A stretch of DNA of 64,000 bases from Chondrinema litorale (GCF_026250525.1 NZ_CP111043.1:3733001-3797000); one strand, 5' to 3'. Positions 43,001-51,092 are shown, counted from the first letter of the stretch. The notes: generated by a model not told the origin, from the letters alone. Numbers and translations are program-made.

Positions 43001-44963
43001 TTTCGATATTAAAATCATTTCCTGAAATATCGTAGAAATAGTTACCAACAGATTTTACTTTAACTCTTGCCATATTTGAGGCCACAATAGGGAGTGTAAT
43101 TTCTTCTTTACCGTCATTTGGTGTGTTTTCTAGTAATATTTCATTAAAAGTGATACCTCCGTCCAGAGAGAGTAGTATGGTTACTTTACTACAATTCACA
43201 GGAGCTTGATCAGTTTGTGCAACATCCCATTGTATCATTAATTTATCTCCAGCTAAATAGTTAGCTTCAATTTTTTCATCATTAATCTTGAATGGACCTG
43301 CACTTTTATTTACCTGATAGTGTATGTCTTTATAAGTAAAGCCTCCTTTTAAATCTCTTACACTTAATCTGAAATTTAAGTCACGTGTATAGTCAGGAAG
43401 TAACTCTCCAATTACCTCATCTTCTTTTAATTGTGAGTTTAAGGTAGGAAAAAACCTTTCAGAACTCAATGTGTATGGGTACGATCTAAACAATGGAGCA
43501 TTTTCAGTAGGATTATTAAGATCACCAGACGGTCCAATGTCAATTTGTTCCCAACAATAGTATAGTGAATCGCCATCAATATCTGATGCTTCAGCAGTTA
43601 ATGAAAATGGAGTGTTCGCTGGGATTACTAGATCAGCATCAGGCATTAATGTTATTTCAGGAGCATGATTGGTATTGCTGATAATTTCTGCACAACTTGT
43701 ATAGTTTTCAATATAATCTAATATCTCTTCTATACTTCCTGCATGGAAATAATCATCACTATTGTTTTGTAAGTTTGGTGCGCAAATACCTGCGTAACCC
43801 ATTATAGTTGAGCCGCTACCTGGTTCATAAGCAGTAGATGCATTTCGGTTACAGGCATTGTTTTGTGTATGACTCGCACCAAACTGATGGCCAATTTCAT
43901 GCGCAACATAATCAATATAGAATGGATTATCAGTCGGATTTGAAGAGCCCGAAACACCTCCTGCTTTTTTAGAAGTACATACACTTTTTTTATAAGCTAT
44001 GCCGCCTGCACCTGTACAAAGCACATGGCCTATATCGTAATTGTTACTGCCAATTAAATTATTTGTAATCTCAATATTTTCATCTATTAAAGATGTAGGG
44101 CTTTGATTAGAAAATGGATCTGTTTCAGGATTTGTGAAAATAAGTTTATCGTTATTCTCGGCGAGTATTAACCTAACTCCTAATTCTCGTTCATATACCG
44201 CATTTATTCTGGTAATTATATTTACTATTTCACTCAGTGCTGCTTCTACTGTGCCTCCATGATATTGAGTGTATTCTCCTGTAGCAGAAATAGCAATTCT
44301 AAATGACCTGAAAGTGCTATTAGAAACAGCGTCAGCAGAAAATCTGGCCGCGGCACTATTGTGCGAAATTGATGTGTTTTCAATCGTTTTCTCTTCTAAA
44401 AGAACTTCAGAAGACTGATAATCTTTTTTATAATATGAATGATAAGTTTTGTTTTGAGAGCTTCCTGCTAAATCTAAATAGACAATTCCTTCTGTTGAAT
44501 ATATCGCTGCCGAAATTCCCGATTTACTTTTATTAAACCAAATTGGCTTTCCTGTAGAATCATATCCTTTATAAGTTTTTATTTCAGGATATTTCTTTTT
44601 GAGTGATTCAGGTAAAATATCTATTTCGGTTACATTATAACTAACAAACTCTCCATTTGGTAATGGGAAAGATAGTTTTACCTTGTTTTGAGATTTATTG
44701 GTGGTTGATTTTTCTTTTGGAACTTTACTTAGAATGGAATTAAATAAAGTTTGATTAAGTGTAAAGTTCTTACCTTTGGCATTGATTTGATTAGCAACTT
44801 TTAACCTCAAATTTGCAGAAGAAGTGTTACTTAACGTCCAAGGGTTAATGTCTTGATTTATTTGGGCAGATGTAGAAGAAACTTTTAATACAAGCAGCGA
44901 TAGCAGGATTAAAATCAAGCGGATTTCAATACATTTGATTTGTATTAATACATGTAGTTTCAT
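40035..44963 (-). CDS. Secreted reprolysin-like metalloprotease with P-domain, six FnIII repeats and T9SS sorting tail
   Basis: This 1642-residue protein has a signal peptide (to about 34), a propeptide, and a catalytic domain with HEIGHQFGASH from residue 355 (HExxHxxxxxH zinc site) and the Met-turn GSTIMGYAGIC. Then come PKD-like beta domains (about 430-860), a proprotein convertase P-domain (about 890-1020, with DLEFYLVSPSGTQV and GKWQLKVKDIAAIDGG), and six fibronectin type III repeats (about 1020-1550) that recur every 90-95 residues. The last 80 residues (VFPNPIESQLNIY ... GIYIIQLVY ... FKVLKK) are a type A C-terminal domain for type IX secretion. It should be exported to the surface or medium and degrade protein. 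Confidence 0.93.
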   Translation of the reverse strand: MKLHVLIQIKCIEIRLILILLSLLVLKVSSTSAQINQDINPWTLSNTSSANLRLKVANQINAKGKNFTLNQTLFNSILSKVPKEKSTTNKSQNKVKLSFPLPNGEFVSYNVTEIDILPESLKKKYPEIKTYKGYDSTGKPIWFNKSKSGISAAIYSTEGIVYLDLAGSSQNKTYHSYYKKDYQSSEVLLEEKTIENTSISHNSAAARFSADAVSNSTFRSFRIAISATGEYTQYHGGTVEAALSEIVNIITRINAVYERELGVRLILAENNDKLIFTNPETDPFSNQSPTSLIDENIEITNNLIGSNNYDIGHVLCTGAGGIAYKKSVCTSKKAGGVSGSSNPTDNPFYIDYVAHEIGHQFGASHTQNNACNRNASTAYEPGSGSTIMGYAGICAPNLQNNSDDYFHAGSIEEILDYIENYTSCAEIISNTNHAPEITLMPDADLVIPANTPFSLTAEASDIDGDSLYYCWEQIDIGPSGDLNNPTENAPLFRSYPYTLSSERFFPTLNSQLKEDEVIGELLPDYTRDLNFRLSVRDLKGGFTYKDIHYQVNKSAGPFKINDEKIEANYLAGDKLMIQWDVAQTDQAPVNCSKVTILLSLDGGITFNEILLENTPNDGKEEITLPIVASNMARVKVKSVGNYFYDISGNDFNIEIPSLLINASTKKLSICSDAVASLDVEIQALIDLESAATISFNNLPDGINISPKTANIETGTNVNFEIDNTLSQIDSSFIIELNVNYKDEVYTETIEVNTALDLPDIPILVSPINGLKQKTTNTPIFTWNETSASTTNHLIVANDPSFKNIIFEQNEIETHTFQVPIEFDNDQTYYWKLTASNPCENSIQSETGVFVTESSKCLEVVASDIPKIIDSEKESEIISEIEITEIGIIQDVKVTRVRGKHSYIKDLEFYLVSPSGTQVTLMKQICDSEDNFDLAFADQSTTSIIDCPPTNQKSYKPLESLSAFKNELSNGKWQLKVKDIAAIDGGSLEEWSLEICITPITFNLLAEAISSNEVNLTWQVNLEDAASVTIEAEQENGVFSLIQTLDASSLNFIDNNVTGNYTYSYRLKIELNNGNIAYSPTVTVATPDAPPAKPENLIFSNVLSENLTLTWEDKANNENTYHVYRSHTQDEDFTKITELAANSKKYTDQNLEANSTYYYYVASIGNGGTTFSDTLEVTTLPYPPAAPQNLKINQVSKYEISLKWNDLANNEDGYIIDRKIIPNGNQVRLFEGAANLIDFTDTLDIKADTKYEYTIKTFNTGGYSEALSAQVTTLPNPPTPPQNFVASDISYNYIKLSWDAVKKANGYALFKANSSNTEFQFLDSLESNIKDYFDENILADNYYKYKLVAYNNAGNSEAFLETKSKEIPPITPPANVTLAYTAQKSVLIQWTSDNPEYQCVLQKSKGANNFISIDTLQANTFEYLDEDVYEGDSLFYRLFYISENLTSDYSKTLFLYIAKPKLKAPENLSVSSEPGQFVKINWEHPDVKNLAFIIERKATFNTTFGKVGITNYSNSYYIDSTITTGIAYYYRVAAFNKSDTSQFSDELFVSSTVTALNEAIFDNISVFPNPIESQLNIYNEINSNRQLDYSITSLSGLLIKKNTWTPSKDGNQVSIEFSNYPSGIYIIQLVYKDQVKTFKVLKK

Positions 44964-45237
44964 ATTATCTATCTTCTAAATTAAATAGAAGTTTATGTAA
45001 ATGCCGTCTCAAAAAACTCTATGTGAAACCTATTTAGATTTAGTATTGCAGCGATAGTAAATAATCACATATAAGTTTTGCCCTTACTTTTCTATTTGAT
45101 TTTATCAAATTCAGTTAGTTAGTCTGGAGTGCGATTTCAAAAATTGCTGATGTTTGTGGGGTAATAATTAAAAAAGTATTCTTGATAAAGATAATATAAA
45201 TTGAGTATGAAGTAAAGCTTGTTTAATAATATTAGGT

Positions 45238-45831
45238 TTATTTTAGGTTAAGCTTTTTATAAATTATTGCTCTGTCAAGTTCCTGAACTGAGCCCGGTTC
45301 AAACTCTAATAGTTCTAGATTTTCAATTGATTTGCGAATTAACCTAAGGGTAGGGAAGCCTGTTTTAGCGGTCATTTTTCTAACCTGTCTGTTTTTTCCT
45401 TCAATTAAAGTAAGTTCGATCCAAGAGGTTGGAATGCTTTTTCTAAATCTTACTGGTGGATTTCTTTCAGGAATGTAAGACGGCGTTTCTATCAGTTTTG
45501 CTTTTGCGGGCTTTGTGAGATAGGTTTTCTTATTGACCTTAATTTCAAGTCTATTTTCGAGTTGCTTAATTGTTTCAAAATTTGCATCACCTTCAACTTG
45601 AACCATATATGTTCGGTTATGAGCAAATTCAGGGTTTAATAACTTATGATTCAGCTTTTTATCATTAGTAATAATGAGCATACCTTCGCTGTCTCTATCT
45701 AGCCGACCAACAGGGTAAACATCTCTTGGGAAATTATATAAACTGGCTAGTCCAGGATGTCCATCCGCTTCAGAAAACTGGCTGAGTACACCAAAAGGTT
45801 TGTAAATCACAAAGTATTTAAGATCAGGCAC
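45238..45831 (-). CDS. rluE: 23S rRNA pseudouridine synthase, RluE-like
   Basis: This 197-residue enzyme belongs to the RsuA/RluB/E/F group of pseudouridine synthases but lacks the N-terminal S4 domain, as RluE does. Family motifs are the KPFGVLSQFS start, VGRLDRDSEGMLIITND (41-57, catalytic Asp45), and LIEGKNRQVRKMTAKTGFPTLRLIR near the C-terminus. It should convert one uridine of the large rRNA, by analogy U2457. The start is GTG. It is divergent from the next gene. Which uridine is modified is inferred from similarity only. Confidence 0.9.
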   Translation of the reverse strand: MPDLKYFVIYKPFGVLSQFSEADGHPGLASLYNFPRDVYPVGRLDRDSEGMLIITNDKKLNHKLLNPEFAHNRTYMVQVEGDANFETIKQLENRLEIKVNKKTYLTKPAKAKLIETPSYIPERNPPVRFRKSIPTSWIELTLIEGKNRQVRKMTAKTGFPTLRLIRKSIENLELLEFEPGSVQELDRAIIYKKLNLK

Positions 45832-45914
45832 TTGAAATGAGTCGTTTTTATTTTATTTTTCAAAATAAAGCATTTTTAAACAGATCGTCAATTAATTTGA
45901 ATAAGCTAGTGCCG

Positions 45915-46643
45915 ATGCAAAAAGGATTTCACAAATACGTATATGAATTTATAGTTGTAGTTGCAGGTATAACCATCTCTCTATTTTTTGATGGTGTGGC
46001 AGAAGATTTAAAGAAAGGGAAACAAGAGAAATATTATCTTCAAAATCTATTGTCGAATCTGGCAGACGATAGTGTTAAACTTTCTAGTGCTATCGGTTTT
46101 ATTAATGAAGTGGATCGTTCGTCTACAGTTTTATTAAAGCAAAACTTAGAAAAACCTGCCTCGAAAGTTGCTGCAGAAGAGATTGCCAATTGCCACACTA
46201 ATTTATTGATGCATACAGTTTTTGCCTCCAACAATTCTGTTTTCGAAGAGCTTAAAAGTACAGGTGCTTTTGAAACTATTAAAAATAAGAACCTCAAAAA
46301 TGATTTATTTCGCTATTACGGAAATGTGAATGCGGCTAAAGAGAATGATCTTTCAGCAGATAACACGATCGTAAGTTATGTGTATCCATGTTTAAACAAA
46401 CAAGTTCAATTAAGTAAAATGGCTGTTTTAAATGCCAATTTTTCATTTATGTTTAAAGATGTAGACAAAGCGAAAATTGCTTTACCAAAGTTTGAAGCAC
46501 TCTCAGAAAATCAAAACGACTATTTAAATGCGATTATAGTTAGGAAAGGGATTAACTCTGCGCAATTGACTATGTATCAAAACTTAATGAAAAAAATTAC
46601 TTCTCTCAAAAAAGAGATTACCGAAGAGTTAGCAAAAAAATAG
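45915..46643 (+). CDS. DUF6090-like one-TM protein
   Basis: The frame opens at an ATG at 45837, only five bases from the divergent rluE start, which would leave no promoter. I prefer the ATG at 45915 (MQKGFHKYVYEF), giving 242 residues with a transmembrane helix right after it (about 10-25, FIVVVAGITISLFFDG). The rest is soluble and helical: KKGKQEKYYLQNLLSNLADD follows the membrane, and a long charged helical region ends the protein. The pattern matches DUF6090-type Bacteroidota proteins, which have one N-terminal helix and a periplasmic or cytosolic helical domain. The ATP-grasp gene starts five bases after its stop, so they are co-translated. Confidence 0.68.
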   Translation: MQKGFHKYVYEFIVVVAGITISLFFDGVAEDLKKGKQEKYYLQNLLSNLADDSVKLSSAIGFINEVDRSSTVLLKQNLEKPASKVAAEEIANCHTNLLMHTVFASNNSVFEELKSTGAFETIKNKNLKNDLFRYYGNVNAAKENDLSADNTIVSYVYPCLNKQVQLSKMAVLNANFSFMFKDVDKAKIALPKFEALSENQNDYLNAIIVRKGINSAQLTMYQNLMKKITSLKKEITEELAKK

Positions 46644-46647
46644 TAAG

Positions 46648-47553
46648 ATGAGCGAAAAGTTAATTGTATTCTGCAACGATTTACTGAATCCTAATAAAGT
46701 AGATGTTGATTTTGAAAGTGAGTATAGTGCTGCGATACAAGTTGGTTTTAAACCCTTATTAATTAGTCACGAAGAGTTAATTGCTAATGATTCTGTGGGT
46801 TCAATTAATAAAATTGTAAGAAGGGAAGTAAAAACTAAGGCAATTTATAGAGGTTGGATCCTTACTGGAGAGCAATATAAAAGTCTGTATGTAAAACTGT
46901 TAGATAAAAATATTGCGCTTATTAATTCACCACAGGCTTATGAGCATACTCATTATTTACCAGATGCATATCCAATAATTGAAGCACATACAGCTAAATC
47001 TATTTTTATTGATTTAGCAGATAATAAGCTAGATTATAAACATATTTCAAAATCACTTGAGCCATTTGGTAATCAGCCTATTATTGTTAAAGACTTTGTG
47101 AAATCAGAAAAGCATTATTGGGAAGAAGCCTGCTATATTCCAGATGCTAGCAATATTGAAATTATTAAAAAAGTTACTGATAAATTTTTAGAATTGAGAG
47201 GTAGCTATTTAAATAGAGGTATAGTTTACAGAGCATTTTTAAGTTTAGAACCATTAGCTAAACATGCAAAAAGTGGAATGCCATTATCTAAAGAATTTAG
47301 AGCATTTTTTATGGCAGGTTCATGCATTGCTTACTCTCCATATTGGAATGGTATTACCTATGATGATTTAATGCCAGCATTTTCGAAACTTGAAATTCTA
47401 AGTGATATCCAAAGTAACTTTTTCACTGTTGATATTGCTAAAACTACTGATGGGAAATGGCTTATAATAGAACTTGGAGGTGGGCAAGTTTCTGGAATTC
47501 CTGAAAATGTAGATTTGAAGGATTTTTATTGTCAGCTTTTTAAAAGAGTATAG
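46648..47553 (+). CDS. ATP-grasp domain protein (R2K-like clade)
   Basis: This 301-residue cytosolic protein fits the ATP-grasp fold of the R2K/DUF4343 kind. Typical elements are QPIIVKDFVKSEKHYWEEACYIPD (the nucleotide-binding lysine strand), EFRAFFMAG in the central strand, and the metal-binding C-terminal ...FFTVDIAKTTDGKWLIIELGGGQVSG. Such enzymes use ATP to join a carboxylate to an amine or peptide; the substrate here is unknown. It forms a two-gene unit with the preceding membrane protein. It is followed by a Gfo/Idh/MocA gene, without an apparent link. Confidence 0.7.
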   Translation: MSEKLIVFCNDLLNPNKVDVDFESEYSAAIQVGFKPLLISHEELIANDSVGSINKIVRREVKTKAIYRGWILTGEQYKSLYVKLLDKNIALINSPQAYEHTHYLPDAYPIIEAHTAKSIFIDLADNKLDYKHISKSLEPFGNQPIIVKDFVKSEKHYWEEACYIPDASNIEIIKKVTDKFLELRGSYLNRGIVYRAFLSLEPLAKHAKSGMPLSKEFRAFFMAGSCIAYSPYWNGITYDDLMPAFSKLEILSDIQSNFFTVDIAKTTDGKWLIIELGGGQVSGIPENVDLKDFYCQLFKRV

Positions 47554-47633
47554 TGAAATAACCGGGGTGATTACCAAGGATAGATAGCATCATATTTTTT
47601 CATATATTCATGTACTCCTTACTCTAAATAAAT

Positions 47634-48749
47634 ATGACTGAAACAATGAATACTGATCAAAACTCCAGAAGAAAATTTATTAAGAATATAAGTTTGGGTA
47701 GTGTAGCATCTATTATTTCTTATCCAATGCTTTCATCATGTGCAACACCACAACAAAATAAAGACAAGCTTGGTATCGTGCTAGTTGGTTTGGGTTATTA
47801 TAGTACCGATCTACTGGCTCCCGCCTTGCAAGAAACTAAACATGCTTATCTGGCAGGAATAGTAACAGGTACACCAGAAAAAGAAACTATTTGGAAAGAA
47901 AAATATGGCATAGCTGAAAAGAATGTATACAACTACAACAATTTTGATGAGATTGCTAACAATCCTGATATCGATATTATATATGTGGTTTTGCCTAATT
48001 CGATGCATGCAGAATATACAATAAGAGCTGCCAAAGCCGGTAAGCATGTAATTTGTGAAAAACCCATGGCGTTAAATGTGCAAGAGTGTGAAAGCATGAT
48101 TAAAGCTTGTAAAGAAAATAATGTAGCTCTTTCTATTGGCTATCGGATGCATTTTGAGCCCAATACACAAGAAGTTATGCGTATTGGGCAAGAGCAAGTA
48201 TTGGGTGCAGTTCAAATGGTTTGTGCTGGTGCTGGTTACAGAGAAACCAGAAAAGACCACTGGAAATTGAAAAAAGCCATGGGGGGTGGTGCGATGATGG
48301 ATATGGGAGTATATTCTTTACAAGCTGCCAGATATGTTACAGGTGAAGAACCCATTGCTGTTACAGCACAAGAATTTAGAATTAGAAAAGATCTATTTAC
48401 TGAGGTAGAAGAGACTTTAACATTTCAATTAGAGTTTCCTTCTGGCGCATTGGCAAATCTCCATACAAGTTTTGGAATGAATATGAATTATCTGGATGTG
48501 AGAACTGAGAAAGGATATATAAAACTCGATCCATTTTCTTCTTATAATAATATTAATGGTAGCACTTCCGAAAAAACACTCAATTTACCGCAAGTAAATC
48601 AACAAGCAACGCAAATGGATGAAGTAGCGGTTTGCATTAAGGATGGAAAACCATTGCGAGTAACAGGTGAAGAAGGTTTGAAAGATATGAAAGTTGTAGA
48701 TGCAATTTATCACGCTGTAGCAGCAGGCAATCGGATTTCTTTAGCATAA
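47634..48749 (+). CDS. Tat-exported lipoprotein Gfo/Idh/MocA family oxidoreductase
   Basis: The 371-residue protein begins with a twin-arginine-like signal (SRRKFIKNISLGSVASIIS) ending in the lipobox LSSC (Cys36), so it should be exported folded with its cofactor and anchored as a lipoprotein. The N-terminal Rossmann domain shows GIVLVGLGYYSTDLLAPAL and the CEKPMALN motif (catalytic Lys in EKP). The C-terminal domain holds GGGAMMDMGVYSLQAARYVTGEEP. Homologues oxidise or reduce sugars with NAD(P). Exported forms are common in Bacteroidota that degrade polysaccharides. Sugar substrate is unknown. A hairpin follows its stop. Confidence 0.88.
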   Translation: MTETMNTDQNSRRKFIKNISLGSVASIISYPMLSSCATPQQNKDKLGIVLVGLGYYSTDLLAPALQETKHAYLAGIVTGTPEKETIWKEKYGIAEKNVYNYNNFDEIANNPDIDIIYVVLPNSMHAEYTIRAAKAGKHVICEKPMALNVQECESMIKACKENNVALSIGYRMHFEPNTQEVMRIGQEQVLGAVQMVCAGAGYRETRKDHWKLKKAMGGGAMMDMGVYSLQAARYVTGEEPIAVTAQEFRIRKDLFTEVEETLTFQLEFPSGALANLHTSFGMNMNYLDVRTEKGYIKLDPFSSYNNINGSTSEKTLNLPQVNQQATQMDEVAVCIKDGKPLRVTGEEGLKDMKVVDAIYHAVAAGNRISLA

Positions 48750-48780
48750 AAAAGCCTTTTACTTTGGTAAAAGGCTTCTT
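48748..48780. terminator. Bidirectional terminator between the oxidoreductase and a small gene
   Basis: AAGCCTTTTAC (48752-48762) pairs perfectly with GTAAAAGGCTT (48767-48777). Six T follow the stem on the minus strand, so it best serves the small minus-strand gene; on the plus strand CTTC follows, a weaker tract. Confidence 0.85.
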
Positions 48781-48809
48781 CCATTGATTTTTTGTAAGTA
48801 TTCAATGAT

Positions 48810-48977
48810 TTATTTAGAAAGCATTTCTCTTACTCTTTCAAGCTGGTCTGATGTTTTGCCCTTAGAAACCTGTTTTTCTTTCTCAAATACCTGGCTATAT
48901 CTTTCATGGTTACTGAAATAGATAGCGGCATCAGAAATAGGAGTCAGGCTTCTTTTAGATGATTTGTAGTAAGTCAT
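48810..48977 (-). CDS. Unknown small basic protein
   Basis: The frame opens at 49004, but ATG at 48975-48977 (55 residues, MTYYKSSKRSLTPISDAAIYFSNHERYSQVFEKEKQ...) is the likely start because a well-spaced promoter would initiate near 49005. The protein is basic, soluble and partly helical, with no signal or membrane segment. Reality is supported by the promoter upstream and the strong minus-strand terminator downstream. The small size and charge would suit a nucleic-acid-binding or regulatory protein, but nothing specific can be said. Confidence 0.55.
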   Translation of the reverse strand: MTYYKSSKRSLTPISDAAIYFSNHERYSQVFEKEKQVSKGKTSDQLERVREMLSK

Positions 48978-49011
48978 AAGTAAAGTATTATAGAGGATGA
49001 ACAATATTTTA

Positions 49012-49040
49012 CAAAATTAGGAAACAAATGAATTGGCAAA
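49012..49040 (-). promoter_or_regulatory. Promoter of the small gene at 48810-48977
   Basis: On the minus strand TTTG (49037-49040) and TAATTTTG (49012-49019) fit the -33 and -7 boxes with 17 bases between. The start point would fall about 30 bases before the ATG. The remainder of 49041-49327 is very A/T-rich and shows nothing else. Confidence 0.55.
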
Positions 49041-49327
49041 CATGATAAACATCAGGTAAATTGAATTTTTCAATATTTTATTCTGAAATATGTTTGTATA
49101 CCAGCTAAACTACCTTTAAAAGGCAATTTTATGTTATGATAATATTAAAATAAGGTAGGTGATTAGTTATTGTTTAACAAAACTAGTTTTGAATAATGAT
49201 GTTTGCAACAAAAAGGTGGATAAAATAAAAAAATTATATGGAGAGTGTAAATATTTTGTTAAATATTCAATAATTAAACAAATGTTAATATTATTAACTT
49301 GAAATATTAATATAATTAAAATAGGGG

Positions 49328-49345
49328 AGCCTTTTTTCAAAGGCT
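49328..49345 (-). terminator. Hairpin directly after the ribbon-helix-helix gene
   Basis: AGCCTTT (49328-49334) and AAAGGCT (49339-49345) pair perfectly over a tetraloop, immediately after the stop at 49346. The U-tract on the minus strand is interrupted by CCCC, so termination strength is uncertain. Confidence 0.5.
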
Positions 49346-49630
49346 TTATTCTATTTGCTTTAGGTATGCTTCTAATATCAAAGAAATAAATTTACCTGGC
49401 TGTTTTACCCCATTTTGCAGAGCCGCTTCTTTAACTCTTTCGTATAAATCAGTTTTTAATTTTACAGAAGCATATTCTATAGTATTTCCCTTTGGTTTGA
49501 TTGAATCTATATCAAGGTTACTAAATTTTACTTTTTTTTCTTTAGATGCTCTTAGGTCAAGTTCACTAGTTTCGTTTTTTAGTGCGTCGAAGATCAAGTC
49601 GGTTTTACTTTTTTGCTTGTCCATGTTCAT
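49346..49630 (-). CDS. Ribbon-helix-helix DNA-binding partner of ParA
   Basis: The 94-residue protein has a charged, probably disordered N-terminus (1-45) and a C-terminal ribbon-helix-helix domain: the DNA-binding strand YASVKLKTDLYERVKEAALQNG and the helix KQPGKFISLILEAYLKQIE. Its gene begins inside the parA stop (ATGA overlap). Small RHH proteins like ParG and omega are the centromere-binding half of plasmid-type ParA systems; they activate the ATPase with a flexible N-terminus, which fits here. It could also repress its own operon. It is too short for ParB of the HTH kind. Confidence 0.72.
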   Translation of the reverse strand: MNMDKQKSKTDLIFDALKNETSELDLRASKEKKVKFSNLDIDSIKPKGNTIEYASVKLKTDLYERVKEAALQNGVKQPGKFISLILEAYLKQIE

Positions 49631-50292
49631 ATATCACATTTTTGAAGAAATTCTTTGAAGTAATGATTAAATTCATCTTCTGTGTTTTCTGGTTCAGTAA
49701 TGTCGAACACTGTAGAAATGCCACGTTTGTATCTAACTAAATTAGATAAAGATGATGAAAAAAGTTCTAAACCACCAATGCCATTAAGTTCTATAAGTCT
49801 TTGGTGCTCTACTGTATTGTCTCTTTTATTTACAACTCCGTATACTTTTAAGTCAAACCCTTGCTTAGCTTTAACTTCTTTTACAATAGGTATAGTTTTA
49901 AGGAAATTTATAGTTGCTTTAATATCAAGCGCGCTGGCAACAACAGGTACAACTACGATATCAGATATTAATATACTAAAATATACTTCTTTCCCTTCAA
50001 CTTTTCCAGGTGCATCCAGAAAAATTAGGTCATATTTTTTTTCTGCAATGGCTAATGTTTTCTGAAAATTAGTCTCTGGCTTCGGTTGACTCCAATTGTA
50101 GGATATAACATCGTAAGAGCGGTTAGAGTTTTCGTGTTTGTAGATGTCTTTTACAGATTTTTGAGGATCACAATCAATTACTAAAACTTTTTTATCTGTT
50201 CTGTTGTGGATGGCGGCAGCAGTTAACATTAATAAAGTACTCTTACCTGACCCACCTTTCTGAGTGGCAAATGCAATAATTTTAGCGCTCAT
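49627..50292 (-). CDS. parA: ParA-family ATPase (type Ib-like)
   Basis: The 221-residue protein has the deviant Walker A KGGSGKST (12-19, signature lysine Lys12), Walker A' DCDPQKS near residue 40, and the Walker B region LIFLDAPG. It lacks the N-terminal DNA-binding extension of type Ia ParA, so it belongs with the short, type Ib, plasmid-like group. Such proteins move DNA or protein cargo on the nucleoid by ATP-dependent binding. The RHH gene overlaps its 3' end by four bases. A perfect inverted repeat lies 107 bases before its start, a possible operator or centromere. Confidence 0.85.
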   Translation of the reverse strand: MSAKIIAFATQKGGSGKSTLLMLTAAAIHNRTDKKVLVIDCDPQKSVKDIYKHENSNRSYDVISYNWSQPKPETNFQKTLAIAEKKYDLIFLDAPGKVEGKEVYFSILISDIVVVPVVASALDIKATINFLKTIPIVKEVKAKQGFDLKVYGVVNKRDNTVEHQRLIELNGIGGLELFSSSLSNLVRYKRGISTVFDITEPENTEDEFNHYFKEFLQKCDI

Positions 50293-50398
50293 GAGTAATG
50301 TTTTGTCTTTAGATAGATGGTTTAAATTCTATTACTTTATTTAATTAATGCCCTAAATTAATCCATAAAGTTATAAAAACAACTTATACTTCCAATAT

Positions 50399-50418
50399 AC
50401 ACTTAATAGAGTAAGTGT
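50399..50418. promoter_or_regulatory. Candidate operator or centromere site before parA
   Basis: ACACTTA (50399-50405) and TAAGTGT (50412-50418) form a perfect 7-bp inverted repeat with a 6-bp spacer, in the 389-base gap between divergent parA and the gene at 50682. The arms could each bind an RHH dimer. The rest of the gap is A/T-rich with no clear promoter box. Confidence 0.4.
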
Positions 50419-50681
50419 AACTTCTACCTTAATCATTATTTTTAACCCTTTTTGAGGTGAATTAATACTAACTATAGTGTGAATTTTGTAAAGACCTTGA
50501 AAATATGATTGTAATAATTGTATTTTTTATGATATTATTTTAAGAAAAATGTAAAAATTCAACTTGTAGAGTGATTTTTTGATAAAGTAAATTTTTTTCT
50601 AAAATATCATTTATTTAGTTTGCATGGATAATTCAAAATCTATTTTTTAAACAGGTAATTTTAATCAAAAAAGTTTTAAGC

Positions 50682-50954
50682 ATGAGTGATCTTGCAGTAA
50701 ACGGGAAGTTAGAAAAAATATGCCAAGAGGCATATGAAAAGTTGGACAAAATCAATCTTGATGAGTACAACGATGTTAAAGAAAAGTTAGCTTGGTGTAT
50801 AGGTAGTTACAGCTACGATAAAAACCCAGCAGGACTATACGAAATCGGTACGCAGGCTTTGGATGCGTTAAAAACATATAAAAAAGAAAAGCCACGTTTA
50901 GTTTCTAAGAAATTGATCGAAGACCTTGAAAAGGTTTTAAGTAATAGTAATTAA
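50682..50954 (+). CDS. Unknown 90-residue soluble protein
   Basis: The protein is soluble, mostly helical and has slightly more acidic than basic residues (EKICQEAYEKLDKINLDEYNDVKEKLAWCIGSY ... KKLIEDLEKVLSN). It has a single Cys and no signal peptide. It resembles short helical-bundle proteins but I recognise no family. It is divergent from parA and could belong with it. A TTTG preceded by TA at shortened spacing lies about 60 bases before the ATG. A terminator follows. Confidence 0.65.
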   Translation: MSDLAVNGKLEKICQEAYEKLDKINLDEYNDVKEKLAWCIGSYSYDKNPAGLYEIGTQALDALKTYKKEKPRLVSKKLIEDLEKVLSNSN

Positions 50955-51032
50955 TTCATTATACGTATTTTAATAACTCTTCTTTGCTTACTATTTTTTA
51001 GTCTATCCTGCCATTAAGTAAGATAAAAAAAT

Positions 51033-51073
51033 TAAAGCCATTCCAATTTTGGAATGGCTTCCTTCTTTTTAGA
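51033..51073. terminator. Bidirectional intrinsic terminator
   Basis: AAGCCATTCC (51035-51044) pairs with GGAATGGCTT (51051-51060) over a 6-nt loop; T-rich tracts lie on both sides. It sits between the convergent genes ending at 50954 and 51093. Confidence 0.88.
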
Positions 51074-51092
51074 AGATTTATTTTAAATCATT

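Noticed and set aside
43802..43984. A 60-codon minus-strand frame inside the metalloprotease gene.
   Set aside because: It lies in another frame of the same strand and overlaps the HExxH catalytic region of a real protein.
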